Shown here in pieces: positions 1-7,625 of a stretch of 38,096 nt of DNA. The stretch lies in NCBI RefSeq assembly GCF_012911875.1, contig NZ_JAAXKZ010000051.1, positions 1 to 38,096 on the forward strand. The letters run 5' to 3'. Below the pieces are notes generated by a model. It was not told the origin of the DNA. It saw only the letters and a program-made list of their open reading frames with translations, and ran no database searches. Numbering within the stretch: position 1 is the stretch's first letter; the number at the start of each line of letters is the position of its first letter. This DNA comes from Pseudonocardia bannensis (GTDB lineage Bacteria; Actinomycetota; Actinomycetes; Mycobacteriales; Pseudonocardiaceae). The position numbers were made by a program, and so were the translations under genes.

Positions 1-386
1 GGGGTGGGGTACGGTCCCCCGCCGCCGGGGGGCCGCCGGGCGGCCCGGGCCGGCGAGGCGGCCGAGGCGGAGCGGTCAGGCCGTACCGGTCGAGCACACC
101 GTCGACCGGCCCGGCCGATTCCTCGGCCGGGGCGCGATGCCGGCCGCGCGACGGCCCGGCGTGGTTCGGCCACGACTCCGCGGCGGGCGCGGCATCCTCG
201 TCGTCGTGTGACGGTCGGGCAGCCCATGGGCCGGGGGCGCGTCGAGGGTCTGAACCGCCCTGCACGCCACCTCCCCGCACGCGCGAAAGGGCGGATCGGG
301 CCGCAACCGGCCCCAGCATCCGCCCCCCTTGTCGGGATCCGAGCTTACGTAGCGGGGTCGCGGAGAGCGCTCGGGGGTGCCGGGGT
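1..386. other. Non-coding or unassigned GC-rich stretch
   Basis: Open frames exist on both strands here, but their translations are low-complexity Arg/Pro/Ala strings typical of frames that stay open by chance in very GC-rich DNA. No recognisable domain, RNA or repeat is seen. The stretch lies downstream of the GGDEF gene and probably holds its transcript end. Confidence 0.5.
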
Positions 387-1289
387 TCAGCCGGTCGTAC
401 GCGCCGGCTGCGGGATGGACCGGCGCCTCCCGGCGGCCCCGGCCAGCAGGACCCGGCCGGAACGCTCCGCTCGGAAGGCGACAGCGTTGCGGCCCGCCTG
501 CTTGGCGGTGTAGAGCAGCTCGTCGGCCTCCCCGATCAGCCGCTCGACCTCGGCGCGCCGGCCCGCCGAGTGCGCCACCCCGATGCTCACGGTGACCCGG
601 AGGGCGCTGTGCAGTTCCAGCCACGGATGGCGATAGATGCGGTGCCGCGCCGCCTCGCAGATGTCGACCGCCTCGGCGAGGTCGCGGCCGGGCAGGACGA
701 GCGCGAACTCCTCGCCGCCGTAGCGCGCGCAGAACGCCCCCTCGGGCAGCCCGGCGTCGAGCTCGGAGACCAGCCGCTGCAGCACGCGGTCGCCGAACAG
801 GTGCCCGTAGGTGTCGTTGACCTGCTTGAAATGGTCGATGTCGACGAGCGCGACACAGATCCCGGTGGTCCGGACGGTCGGGTCGTCGAGGTCGTCGAGG
901 TCGTCGAGCAGGGCGGCCAGACGCTCGTCGAGGTAGCGCCGGTTGTAACTGGCGGTGAGGCTGTCGCGGCGGCTCTGCTCGCGGGCCTCGGCGTGCTCGC
1001 GGCGCAGCCGGTCGAGCTCGTCGGGGGTGGCGGGGCCATGGGCGCCACCGACCGTCGCACACTGGCCGTGCAGCAGCCGGACGGCGACGCGCAGGTGGCC
1101 GTACGCCTGCTCCCAGCGGCCCTCCTCGGCGAGCTTCTCGGCGGCTGCGGTGTGCTGCGCGGCCAGGGCGCCGGGCGGTCCGGCATGGACGGCTGCCGGG
1201 GGGTCCGCGCCGAGGACGGCGGTCATGTCGTCGGCGCTCAACTCGCCGTGCGTCAGCGTCCCCACCGATCGAGCCACCACGTCCGCCAC
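387..1289 (-). CDS. GGDEF-domain diguanylate cyclase (300 aa)
   Basis: Likely makes the second messenger cyclic di-GMP from two GTP. The N-terminal ~100 residues are a helical region of unknown role that ends in a charged linker. The GGDEF domain runs from about residue 105 to 275, with the DxLT/YNRR opening (RRDSLTASYNRRYLDERL, 108-124), the metal-binding Asp at about 150 (ALVDIDHFKQVND), the active-site GGEEF at 191-195 and the late VSIGVA strand. The RxxD inhibitory site usually found just before GGEEF is absent (residues 181-190 contain no such pattern), so product inhibition may be lacking. No transmembrane segment is visible, so it should be cytosolic. The GTG at 1289 is chosen because a G-rich ribosome site precedes it; the next in-frame ATG lies 21 codons inside. 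A longer in-frame extension upstream is only the shadow of the dus gene. A 9-bp repeat (882-908) encodes the Leu-Asp-Asp run at residues 128-136. Confidence 0.85.
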   Translation of the reverse strand: MADVVARSVGTLTHGELSADDMTAVLGADPPAAVHAGPPGALAAQHTAAAEKLAEEGRWEQAYGHLRVAVRLLHGQCATVGGAHGPATPDELDRLRREHAEAREQSRRDSLTASYNRRYLDERLAALLDDLDDLDDPTVRTTGICVALVDIDHFKQVNDTYGHLFGDRVLQRLVSELDAGLPEGAFCARYGGEEFALVLPGRDLAEAVDICEAARHRIYRHPWLELHSALRVTVSIGVAHSAGRRAEVERLIGEADELLYTAKQAGRNAVAFRAERSGRVLLAGAAGRRRSIPQPARTTG

Positions 1290-1435
1290 CGGATCACCCC
1301 CCCACTGCTGGTGATTTCGACGTGACTGGTGGGGCTCTTGAGGCCTCGGAGACGGCAGCACCCGTTCGTTCGCGCTTCCACCCGACCGGGCGAGCGGTTC
1401 CGTACGGTCCGTCGAGGACGGCTTCCGGACCACTG

Positions 1436-2632
1436 TCACCCGCCGGAGTGGGCCAGCTCGGCGCCGAAGGGGACCGACGCGTCCTCGGGGTCGTCGAGCC
1501 AGTGCTCGGGCAGCACCACGCGGCCCGGCGAACCCTGCCGTCCGCGCGGGCCGTCGGCCTCGGCGGGGAACTCCTGGTCCGGGTCGAGCATCGCGAGCAG
1601 CTCGTCGAGCTCGTCCAGGCTGCCCACCAGGCCGAGGCGTTGGCGGATCTCGGGGCCGACCGGGAAGCCCTTGAGGTACCAGGCGATGTGCTTGCGGATG
1701 TCCCGGATGCCCTTGTGCGTGCCCATGTGCTCGCAGAGCAGCACGGCGTGGCGGCGCAGCGTCGCGGCGACGGTGCCGAGCTTGGGCGGGGTGGGCAGCG
1801 GGCGGCCGGCGAACGCGGCCTCGAGGTCGCCGAACAACCAGGGCCGGCCCAGGCAGCCACGGCCGACCACGACCCCGTCGCAACCGGTCTGAGCGACCAT
1901 CTCCAGGGCGTCGGCCGCGCTGAAGATGTCGCCGTTGCCCAGCACCGGAAGCTCTGCGGGAAGGCTGTCGCGCAGCCGGGCGATGGCCGACCAGTCGGCG
2001 GTGCCGGAGTAGCGCTGGGCCGCGGTGCGGGCGTGCAGTGCGACGGCGGAAACCCCCGCGTCGGCAGCGATCCGGCCCGCGTCGAGGTAGGTGTGGTGCT
2101 CGTCGTCGATGCCGATGCGCATCTTGACGGTGACCGGGATCCCGGCGTCTGTCGCGTTGTCGACCGCGGCCTTGACGATGGCCTCGAACAGCCGCCGCTT
2201 GTACGGCAGCGCAGCGCCACCGCCACGGCGGGTGACCTTGGGGACGGGGCAGCCGAAGTTCAGGTCGACGTGGTCGGCCAGGTCTCGCTCGGCGATCATG
2301 CGGACCGCGGCCCCGATCGTCGCCGGGTCCACGCCGTAGAGCTGCATCGAGCGCGGGTGCTCGTCCGGGTCCATCGCGATCATCCGGAAGGTCAGCGGGT
2401 TGCGTTCGACCAGCCCGCGCGAGGTGATCATCTCGCAGACGTAGTAGCCGGACCCCTGCTCGCGGCACAGCCGGCGGAACCCGGCATTGGTGATGCCGGC
2501 CATCGGGGCCAGGACCACCGGGGTGTCGACCTGGTAGGGGCCGATACGCAGCGGTGCCGCTACCCGTCGCGGAGACGGTGTGGCGGCGCCGTTGTTCTCG
2601 GTGCTCTCGCCGAGCAGGTCCTGCACGCTCAC
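1436..2632 (-). CDS. dusB: tRNA-dihydrouridine synthase, DusB/NifR3 type (398 aa)
   Basis: Flavin enzyme that reduces specific uridines in the D-loop of tRNAs to dihydrouridine. After a ~25-residue leader the TIM barrel starts with the FMN-binding stretch VLAPMAGITN (40-49). NFGCPVPKVTRRGGGAAL (125-142) holds the catalytic Cys128. VTVKMRIG, ALHARTAAQRYSGTADW, VLGNGDIFSA and VVVGRGCLGRPWLF follow in the usual family order. Length is normal for actinobacterial DusB. The GTG at 2632 is preceded by an AAGGA-type site; a second GTG two codons later is an alternative. Its 3' end lies about 146 bp from the GGDEF gene. A tRNA gene lies nearby (3449-3521), but this need not be functionally meaningful. 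It appears to be ordinary chromosomal housekeeping and marks the backbone side of the window. Confidence 0.93.
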   Translation of the reverse strand: MSVQDLLGESTENNGAATPSPRRVAAPLRIGPYQVDTPVVLAPMAGITNAGFRRLCREQGSGYYVCEMITSRGLVERNPLTFRMIAMDPDEHPRSMQLYGVDPATIGAAVRMIAERDLADHVDLNFGCPVPKVTRRGGGAALPYKRRLFEAIVKAAVDNATDAGIPVTVKMRIGIDDEHHTYLDAGRIAADAGVSAVALHARTAAQRYSGTADWSAIARLRDSLPAELPVLGNGDIFSAADALEMVAQTGCDGVVVGRGCLGRPWLFGDLEAAFAGRPLPTPPKLGTVAATLRRHAVLLCEHMGTHKGIRDIRKHIAWYLKGFPVGPEIRQRLGLVGSLDELDELLAMLDPDQEFPAEADGPRGRQGSPGRVVLPEHWLDDPEDASVPFGAELAHSGG

Positions 2633-2652
2633 AGGATCGTATTGTCCTTGAC

Positions 2653-3252
2653 TCAGAAGTCCACGGTGACGCAGGCTGCCCGGTCGCCGGCGGTGCCGGC
2701 CTTGCCGGGCTCGGTGGCTGTGTGGTTGGAGTGCACGACGACCGACTGCGGGTGCGCCCCGTCGGTGAAGTCCCAGTTCACCGTGGAGGTCGCGGTGGCC
2801 TTGCCCTCGGCGTCGGTCTCGAAGTCCAGCCAGATCTCGTTCTGCGGGTTCGCGTAGGCCGGGTCGACGCTGGGCGTCACCGGGTCCTTCTCGTGCTGGA
2901 AGTGCGGGCCCGAGTCGGCCGGGGCCGCGCCGCAGGCCTTCGTGTGGGCGTGCGCGCCGTAGTGCCGGTTGGGCACGAGTCCGGTGAGCTCGAGGGTGAC
3001 CGTCGACGTCCCGTCCCCGGAGCTCGAGGTGACCTTGGCCGTGGCCCCAGCCGGTACCAGCTCCGGCAGGTAGGTGATCGCGGCCCCCTGACCCTCCGCG
3101 AAGGTCGCCTCGACCTCCGCGTCCCGGTTCGTGCCGGTCGCCGATGCCGATGCCGATGCGCCGCCGCTGGCGGGCGCCGTCTGACCGCCCGAGCAGGCGG
3201 AGAGCGCGAAGAGGGTCAGCAGGGTCGCGGCAGGGACACGGAGGCTTCGCAT
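2653..3252 (-). CDS. sodC: SodC-like Cu superoxide dismutase lipoprotein (199 aa)
   Basis: Extracytoplasmic superoxide dismutase family protein, anchored as a lipoprotein. The start MRSLRV is followed by a hydrophobic segment and a lipobox, ALSAC, with the lipidated Cys20, then a Ser/Ala/Gly-rich linker. The SOD fold shows the copper-ligand pair HAH (GAHAHTKACG), a third His in GPHFQ, and a fourth in VVVHSNH. The C-terminal GTAGDRAAC carries the conserved active-site Arg and disulfide Cys. The His/His/Asp set that normally binds zinc between the third and fourth copper ligands is not apparent. Mycobacterium tuberculosis SodC is known to work with copper only, and this protein may be of that kind. 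A start 6 codons upstream (ATG at 3270, better GAGGG site) is an alternative. The gene lies 20 bp upstream of dusB on the same strand. Confidence 0.85.
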   Translation of the reverse strand: MRSLRVPAATLLTLFALSACSGGQTAPASGGASASASATGTNRDAEVEATFAEGQGAAITYLPELVPAGATAKVTSSSGDGTSTVTLELTGLVPNRHYGAHAHTKACGAAPADSGPHFQHEKDPVTPSVDPAYANPQNEIWLDFETDAEGKATATSTVNWDFTDGAHPQSVVVHSNHTATEPGKAGTAGDRAACVTVDF

Positions 3253-3448
3253 GCCGACAGAGTCCCACATTTCACCCTCAGTCACACTTGGTGACAGCAA
3301 GTTACTGCGCCACATCGGGTGTCAGGGTTGATGCGGATCGTCGGGGATGGTTCGGTCATCCAGTGCCGTCCCGGTGGGTCCGGACGGCCCTGGCGCCGCA
3401 CGTCGTACCCTGTCGGGGCAGCGAAGTGCGCAAGCACGCAGTACGCCG

Positions 3449-3521
3449 GGGCCTCTAGCTCAACCGGCAGAGCAGCGGACTTTTAATCCGCGGGTTCGGG
3501 GTTCGATCCCCCGGGGGCCCA
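3449..3521 (+). tRNA. tRNA-Lys (anticodon TTT)
   Basis: A full cloverleaf can be folded: acceptor GGGCCTC (3449-3455) with GGGGCCC (3514-3520), D-arm GCTC/GAGC, anticodon stem GCGGA/TCCGC around loop CTTTTAA, a 5-nt variable loop, T-arm CGGGG/CCCCG around TTCGATC, and discriminator A at 3521. The anticodon TTT is at 3482-3484. CCA is not encoded. Sequence to its right changes to accessory content (repeats, IS elements, catabolic genes), so its 3' end is a candidate integration site, but no second copy of the tRNA 3' end was seen in this window. Confidence 0.95.
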
Positions 3522-3548
3522 CTCTTGACCTGCGGCCAACGGTGCGGC

Positions 3549-3613
3549 GTGACACGACGTCGTCGCCTCTGGTCACGCTGGTTGACAGGATTTCGCGTCA
3601 CGAGTCGTGTCAC
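3549..3613. repeat. Inverted repeat GTGACACGA / TCGTGTCAC
   Basis: GTGACACGA at 3549-3557 is matched by its exact complement TCGTGTCAC at 3605-3613, starting 28 bp beyond the tRNA-Lys 3' end. The inner CACGAGTCGTG (3600-3610) is itself palindromic. The same 9-mer recurs twice in direct orientation at 37872-37880 and 37884-37892, near the other end of the window. It could be recombinase or regulator arm sites, or chance. Confidence 0.45.
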
Positions 3614-4130
3614 GGGCCCCCGTGGGGTCGATAGGTCATCGCCGCGGGCGATGCCCTCTTGGACAGGTGGCGTAGGTCCGGACGGCGAAGGCGACTCGCG
3701 ACGCGAGCTCCAGGCCGTCATCTACGCTGCGGGCGGCCAGCTCCTTCGGGTCGACAGGTGGGCCGTGTTGAAGGTGGCTGCCGCCGCACCCGACCAAGCC
3801 GGTCGGCTACACGCGGGTTGACGTTCTCAGCTGGGTTCACCGGCCTTGGGCGGCGGCCACGGGCTGGGCCGGCGCGGCGGCGATCGGGCGCTCACCGCCG
3901 GTATCGGCTCCGAGGCGGGCACGTCCGGGATGGCGGCCAGCGTCTCCGGACCTCATCGACGGCATCCTCGGCCGGGACGGGAGTGGTCCGCGATGGTCTC
4001 AGCCCGAAGTCGGAACAGGCCGGCGACGGGTCGGCCCTCCGGCTCGGTGGGCGGAACGACGCAAAGGACGACAAGTCCCAATTGCTGTACTGCCTGGAGG
4101 CCAGGCCATCCACGGGCCATTCTCCGCGGT

Positions 4131-4210
4131 CAGTAGCGGTCAGTAGCGGTCAGTAGCGGTCAGTAGCGGTCAGTAGCGGTCAGTAGCGGTCAGTAGCGGT
4201 CCGTAGCGGG
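4131..4210. repeat. 10-bp tandem repeat, 7 exact copies plus 1 degenerate
   Basis: The unit CAGTAGCGGT occurs seven times head-to-tail from 4131 to 4200 without a mismatch, followed by a degenerate eighth copy, CCGTAGCGGG (4201-4210). The array ends 5 bp before the TA at the IS630 left end. A 10-bp period puts each copy on the same face of the helix. The unit is not divisible by three and no gene spans the array. Confidence 0.95.
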
Positions 4211-4215
4211 ACTTC

Positions 4216-5415
4216 TAGTGGCTCGACACGCAACGTTGGTCGGGTAATTGATCTCGCTGGTCGACCCGGTCACCCTGCCTGCACGTCGAGTGCGGGAGGT
4301 GAGGGGTGGCGCGCAGACCGAGCGTGTTCGTCCGGCCGCTGTCCATGGACGAGGGCCGCAAGCTACAGCGGATCACTCGAACCTCGAAGGACCCGGTTCG
4401 GATGCGCCGGGCGATCGTGGTGATGATGTCTGGCCAGGGCCAGACCGTCCGGGACATCACCGCGTTGCTGCAGGTCAGCGAGGACTACGTGCGTGATGTG
4501 ATCCACGCGTTCAACGAGCGGGGGTTCGACGCGCTGGACCCAAAATGGAGCGGGGGACGGCGCAGGAAGATCGGTAAGCAGGTCCGCGAATGGATCTGCC
4601 TGATCGCCCGCACGTCCCCCGCCGAGTGCGGCTTGACCGGCTTCTCCACCTGGTCGCTGGCGAAGCTGCGCGACTACCTGCTGGCCGAGGGCATCGTCGC
4701 CGAGCTCAGCCGCGAGACCCTGCGCGGAGATCCTGCACGCCGGCGGGATCTCCTGGCAGACCACCACCACGTGGAAGGTCTCGCCGGACCCGGAGTTCAT
4801 CGGCGAAGGTGCGCCGGATCCTCGCCCTCTACGACCACCCACCCGCCGACGGCCGCGTCGTCTGCGTTGACGAGTTCGGGCCATTGAACCCGCTCCCGCG
4901 GACCGGCAAGGCGTGGCGGCCCCGGCGCCGCCCGCGCAGGTTGCGGGCGACCCACCACCGCTATGACGGCGTGATGCACATGCTCGCCGCGCTGGATCTG
5001 GCCACCGGCAAGCTCTTCTACCGGATCCGGGCGCGCAAGCGATCGCAGGAGTCCCTCGACTTCCTCAAGGCCCTGCGGGCTCGCTGGCCCGGCGAGAAGC
5101 TCTACCTGATCTGCGACAACTTCTCCCCGCACCGCCACCCCGCCGTCCGCTCCTGGTGCGCGGTCAACGAGATCGAGTTGGTGTTCTTGCCGACCTACGG
5201 GTCGTGGCTGAACTGGATCGAGGCCGAGTTCGCCGCGCTACGCTACTTCGCCCTGGGCGGCACCGACCACCGCAGCCATACCGAGCAGAACGCCGCCATC
5301 GCCGGCTACGTCCGCTGGCACAACGGCCGAGCCCAACCCAAGGTCAACTTCGCCACCGACTCACCGATCCGGACCTGGACCGATTACCCGGCCAAGGCTG
5401 CATGACAAGCCACTA
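4216..5415 (+). mobile_element. IS630-family insertion sequence, about 1.2 kb
   Basis: The ends are imperfect inverted repeats: the left end begins TAGTGGCTCGACACGCA (4216 onward) and the complement of the right end begins TAGTGGCTTGTCATGCA, with 14 of 17 positions matching. Both ends sit at the dinucleotide TA (4216-4217 and 5414-5415), as expected for this TA-targeting family, within CTAG on both sides. The element carries one transposase gene in frame-disrupted form. It separates the 10-bp repeat array from the non-coding stretch before the regulatory operon. Confidence 0.88.
4306..5405 (+). pseudogene. IS630 transposase, broken by two single-base insertions
   Basis: DDE transposase read in three successive frames. 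The N-terminal helix-turn-helix part starts at the ATG at 4306 and runs to about LSRETLR. One extra G at about 4726 shifts it into the frame reading EILHAGGISWQTTTTWKVS. A second extra G at about 4802 shifts it into the frame that continues with KVRRILALYDHPP and ends at 5405. The third part holds the catalytic triad: Asp in CVDEFGPLN, Asp in ICDNFSPHRHP and Glu in GSWLNWIEAEF. Removing both bases restores one ORF of about 365 residues, normal for the family. Some IS630 members use programmed frameshifting, but two shifts in the same direction 76 bp apart, each next to a short G run, look more like decay or sequencing error. The element may no longer move by itself. Confidence 0.88.
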
Positions 5416-5751
5416 GGTGATCCATCACCCCAGCTCAGGCCCAAAGCTGGGCGGGGCAGGCTGAATCCCAAGCTGCTATTGACCGTCCGGGAGCAGCCTG
5501 TGTAGCGGTTCCGGCCCCTTCTCGCGCGTCCCGCGGTGTGCAGGCGACGGGATCTAACAGCAATTTGATCACCGCTGAACCAATTTGACCTCGCCATAGC
5601 TGCCTCGTAATGCGCTGGTCGGCCTGCCGGACGGAGGCGCGCCATGCTTGGCGGGGCGTCCGCCGCGACATTGTCGATGTCAATAAAATCGGGAGCACTC
5701 CAGTGCTCGTTACGGGCCAACGGAAGAAGGGTGCTCGCGGCTTGGTTCGGG
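5416..5751. other. Gene-free stretch between IS630 and the response regulator
   Basis: No gene is recognised. The octamer CAATTTGA occurs at 5561 and again at 5581, spaced 20 bp, a pattern reminiscent of the internal repeats at the ends of IS21-like elements, so this may be an old element end. The base composition is visibly more AT-rich around 5555-5600 and 5660-5690 than in the flanking genes. The response-regulator transcript must end here, but no clear hairpin followed by T-run was found. Confidence 0.4.
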
Positions 5752-6360
5752 CTACAGAATTCCCTGGAGCTTGGCCACGCGAATCAGATCTGATCGACTG
5801 CCGACGTTAAGCTTGCGGCCGAGCTGAGAGCGATAGGTCTCCACGGTTCGGATGGAAAGGTGCAGGACCTTGGAGATCTCCGCATTGGTATGGCCGGCTG
5901 CCAGAAGTTCCAGGACATCTCGCTCGCGGGCCGTCAGGTGCGACGAGGCCGCCTTCTGCTCCGCAAGGAACTCCGGGACGTACTGCCCGCCCAGGGACAC
6001 CACCCGGACGGCTGCAGCGAGGTCATCGGCGGCTGCGTCCTTGGTGACGTACCCGGAGGCCCCACGTGCGAATGCGGCCTGGACGAAGGAGCTCTCCTGA
6101 TGCATCGACGCCATCAAGATCTTCGTCGCCGGGCACTGCTCTCGGAGGATCTCGATCCCATCCAGCCCGCTCTTCCCCCCGTGCAGCGAGATATCGAGGA
6201 CGATGACGGTCGGTGTCAGCTCGACGGCGAGTTGTGCAGCTTCGTCGAGCGACGAGACGTCACCGACAACCTGGATGTCGATTTCGTCGTCGAGAATTCG
6301 CTTGGCTCCTTCTCTGAACATCCGATGGTCGTCACACAGCAGCACTTGCAGCTTCTTCAT
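5752..6360 (-). CDS. NarL/LuxR-type response regulator (202 aa), BphT-like
   Basis: DNA-binding output of a two-component system. The receiver domain (1-120) has the acidic pocket Asp10-Asp11, the phospho-acceptor Asp56 in VIVLDISLHG, the switch Ser85 and the conserved Lys107 in YVTKD. The LuxR-type helix-turn-helix (142-187) starts LTARERDVLELLAAGHTNAE and includes LHLSIRTVETYRSQLGRKL. It lies 65 bp downstream of the histidine-kinase gene on the same strand, so that kinase is the expected partner. In Rhodococcus, BphT regulators of this type activate biphenyl and alkylbenzene catabolic promoters together with BphS, and the neighbourhood here (sensor of BphS architecture, aromatic operon nearby) suggests the same role; that is inference. 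The ATG at 6360 is the only start that keeps the receiver domain complete without a long unrelated extension. Confidence 0.9.
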   Translation of the reverse strand: MKKLQVLLCDDHRMFREGAKRILDDEIDIQVVGDVSSLDEAAQLAVELTPTVIVLDISLHGGKSGLDGIEILREQCPATKILMASMHQESSFVQAAFARGASGYVTKDAAADDLAAAVRVVSLGGQYVPEFLAEQKAASSHLTARERDVLELLAAGHTNAEISKVLHLSIRTVETYRSQLGRKLNVGSRSDLIRVAKLQGIL

Positions 6361-6425
6361 TTCTTGCTTTCGTCGTGAGGTATATTCGTATCTGCGTCTC
6401 GGTCCGTTGCGCCCGAGAAGCCCGT

Positions 6426-7625
6426 CTAAGTCGGTAGCGTGGCGCTGACCACCGTTCCCGCGCCAGGATCGCTGTGGATGGATACGCGGCCGCCCAGGAC
6501 CGCGGCCCGCTCCCGCATGCTGGTCATGCCGAAGCCACCTGAGGTGCTCGTGGCAGGAAGCCCGGTGCCATCGTCCTCGATGGTCGCCGACAATGTCGAA
6601 TCGCTCAGCGTCAAGGTGATGGCGCAGTGCATCGCGTCCGCGTGTTTCATCACGTTCGTCACGGCTTCCTGGACGATTCGCAGGCACGCGACCTGAACAG
6701 GATGTGGCAGGTCGTCGTAGGAGAGCTCACGGTCGCTGGCCGCGATGTCGCACGAATAGCTGATCGTCAACGGGTTGCGTGCCTGACGGCGCTCCACCAG
6801 ATCACGAAGGGCGGCCGGCAGTCCCAGTTCGGCCAGGGCCGGGGCCGACGTTTCGTAGACGAGGTCGCGCACGACCTCGTTGCACTCCCTCAACTGCTCG
6901 TAGATCCACGTCACCGCGTCCCGTGGCGGCTTGATATCCAAGCGAGCGAGGCTGTTCTGCAATCGCCGGGCCTCCATCAGAAGAGCTGAGAGGCGCTGGC
7001 CGACGTCGTCGTGGAGCTCCGCGGCCAGGCGCGTCCGGAACAACTCCTCGCTCACCATGAGCGAGGTCGACATGGCATCGGCCATGTGTTCCGCGGCCAG
7101 TACTCGCCGGAGGCATTCGCGGGTCAGCATCGCCACTTGCCGATTCTGGGCGGACCAGGGAGCACTGCGTTCCCGACGTGCCACCAGCACAGAACCAGTG
7201 CGGCCCGGCACCGGTAGCACCAGGAAGGTCGCCCAACGGGGTGGCCGGGTCTGGAACCGGACGCAGGTGAGGTCCGTTTGCCGGCGCAGATGCCCCTTCG
7301 CGCGAAGCCACTCGAGGTCGTCGTCGCTCATTGAGCCGGCGACGACACGCACGGGACCGTGAACCGAGCTGCCCGCTTCGATGAACGCAGCGTCGTCCAC
7401 GTGGACCGCCGCCACCAGCAACGAGACGATCGTGGCGATCGCGGTCCGGGTGTCGTCGCTGTTTCCGCCTTCCTCCGGCAGGGTTCGTGACAGGCTCGGT
7501 TCCAGGCCGTTGTGTGTTGCCGAGCCCGCGAGAACGGGTGCGGACGTGGTACCGGTACCGAAGAGCCGTCGACCGATCATCGCGCGGAGCCCGAAAGGAA
7601 CGCGTGCCGGATCACCGACGGCCAT
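6426..7625 (-). CDS. NarL-class sensor histidine kinase (399 aa), C-terminal half of a BphS-like sensor
   Basis: Phosphorylates the adjacent response regulator. Residues ~55-180 form a GAF-like sensory region (weak match by eye). The HisKA_3 dimerisation helix contains AAELHDDVGQRLSALL with phospho-acceptor His205. The ATPase domain has the N box IVQEAVTNVMKHAD (Asn324), DDGTGLP (351-357) and GGFGMTSMRERA (363-374). There is no transmembrane segment, so the protein is cytosolic. The start at 7625 has a good GAGGT site and overlaps the upstream kinase-like gene by 49 bp; a second ATG at 7580 overlaps that gene's stop as ATGA and is a possible start, so translation is probably coupled. Joined to the upstream protein it would give about 1525 residues in the order kinase-like, AAA, TPR, GAF, histidine kinase, which is the layout of Rhodococcus BphS. 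Confidence 0.9.
   Translation of the reverse strand: MAVGDPARVPFGLRAMIGRRLFGTGTTSAPVLAGSATHNGLEPSLSRTLPEEGGNSDDTRTAIATIVSLLVAAVHVDDAAFIEAGSSVHGPVRVVAGSMSDDDLEWLRAKGHLRRQTDLTCVRFQTRPPRWATFLVLPVPGRTGSVLVARRERSAPWSAQNRQVAMLTRECLRRVLAAEHMADAMSTSLMVSEELFRTRLAAELHDDVGQRLSALLMEARRLQNSLARLDIKPPRDAVTWIYEQLRECNEVVRDLVYETSAPALAELGLPAALRDLVERRQARNPLTISYSCDIAASDRELSYDDLPHPVQVACLRIVQEAVTNVMKHADAMHCAITLTLSDSTLSATIEDDGTGLPATSTSGGFGMTSMRERAAVLGGRVSIHSDPGAGTVVSATLPT

Larger units (their letters stand above)
3522..4215. other. Gene-poor stretch between tRNA-Lys and IS630 element
   Basis: No convincing gene. Frames such as 3525-3821 (+) contain a short protein-like tail (LQAVIYAAGGQLLRVDRW) that might be a gene remnant, but I do not recognise it. 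The stretch contains the inverted repeat at 3549-3613 and the tandem array at 4131-4210, and ends at the IS630 left end. Confidence 0.5.

Noticed and set aside
387..2468. A continuous minus-strand frame of 693 codons seeming to fuse a long N-terminal region to the GGDEF domain
   Set aside because: The part beyond 1289 is antisense-phase shadow of the dusB gene and the intergenic gap, with Arg/Pro-rich non-protein-like translation. The GGDEF gene has its own GTG start.
3659..4156. A plus-strand 165-codon gene after tRNA-Lys
   Set aside because: Translation is Arg/Gly-rich without domain features, and it runs into the tandem repeat array.
4131..4210. CRISPR array
   Set aside because: Units are 10 bp and contiguous, with no spacers and no cas genes nearby.
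5361..5720. A minus-strand 119-codon gene beside IS630
   Set aside because: It overlaps the IS630 end, spans the CAATTTGA repeats and shows no domain; it is more likely non-coding or an old IS end.
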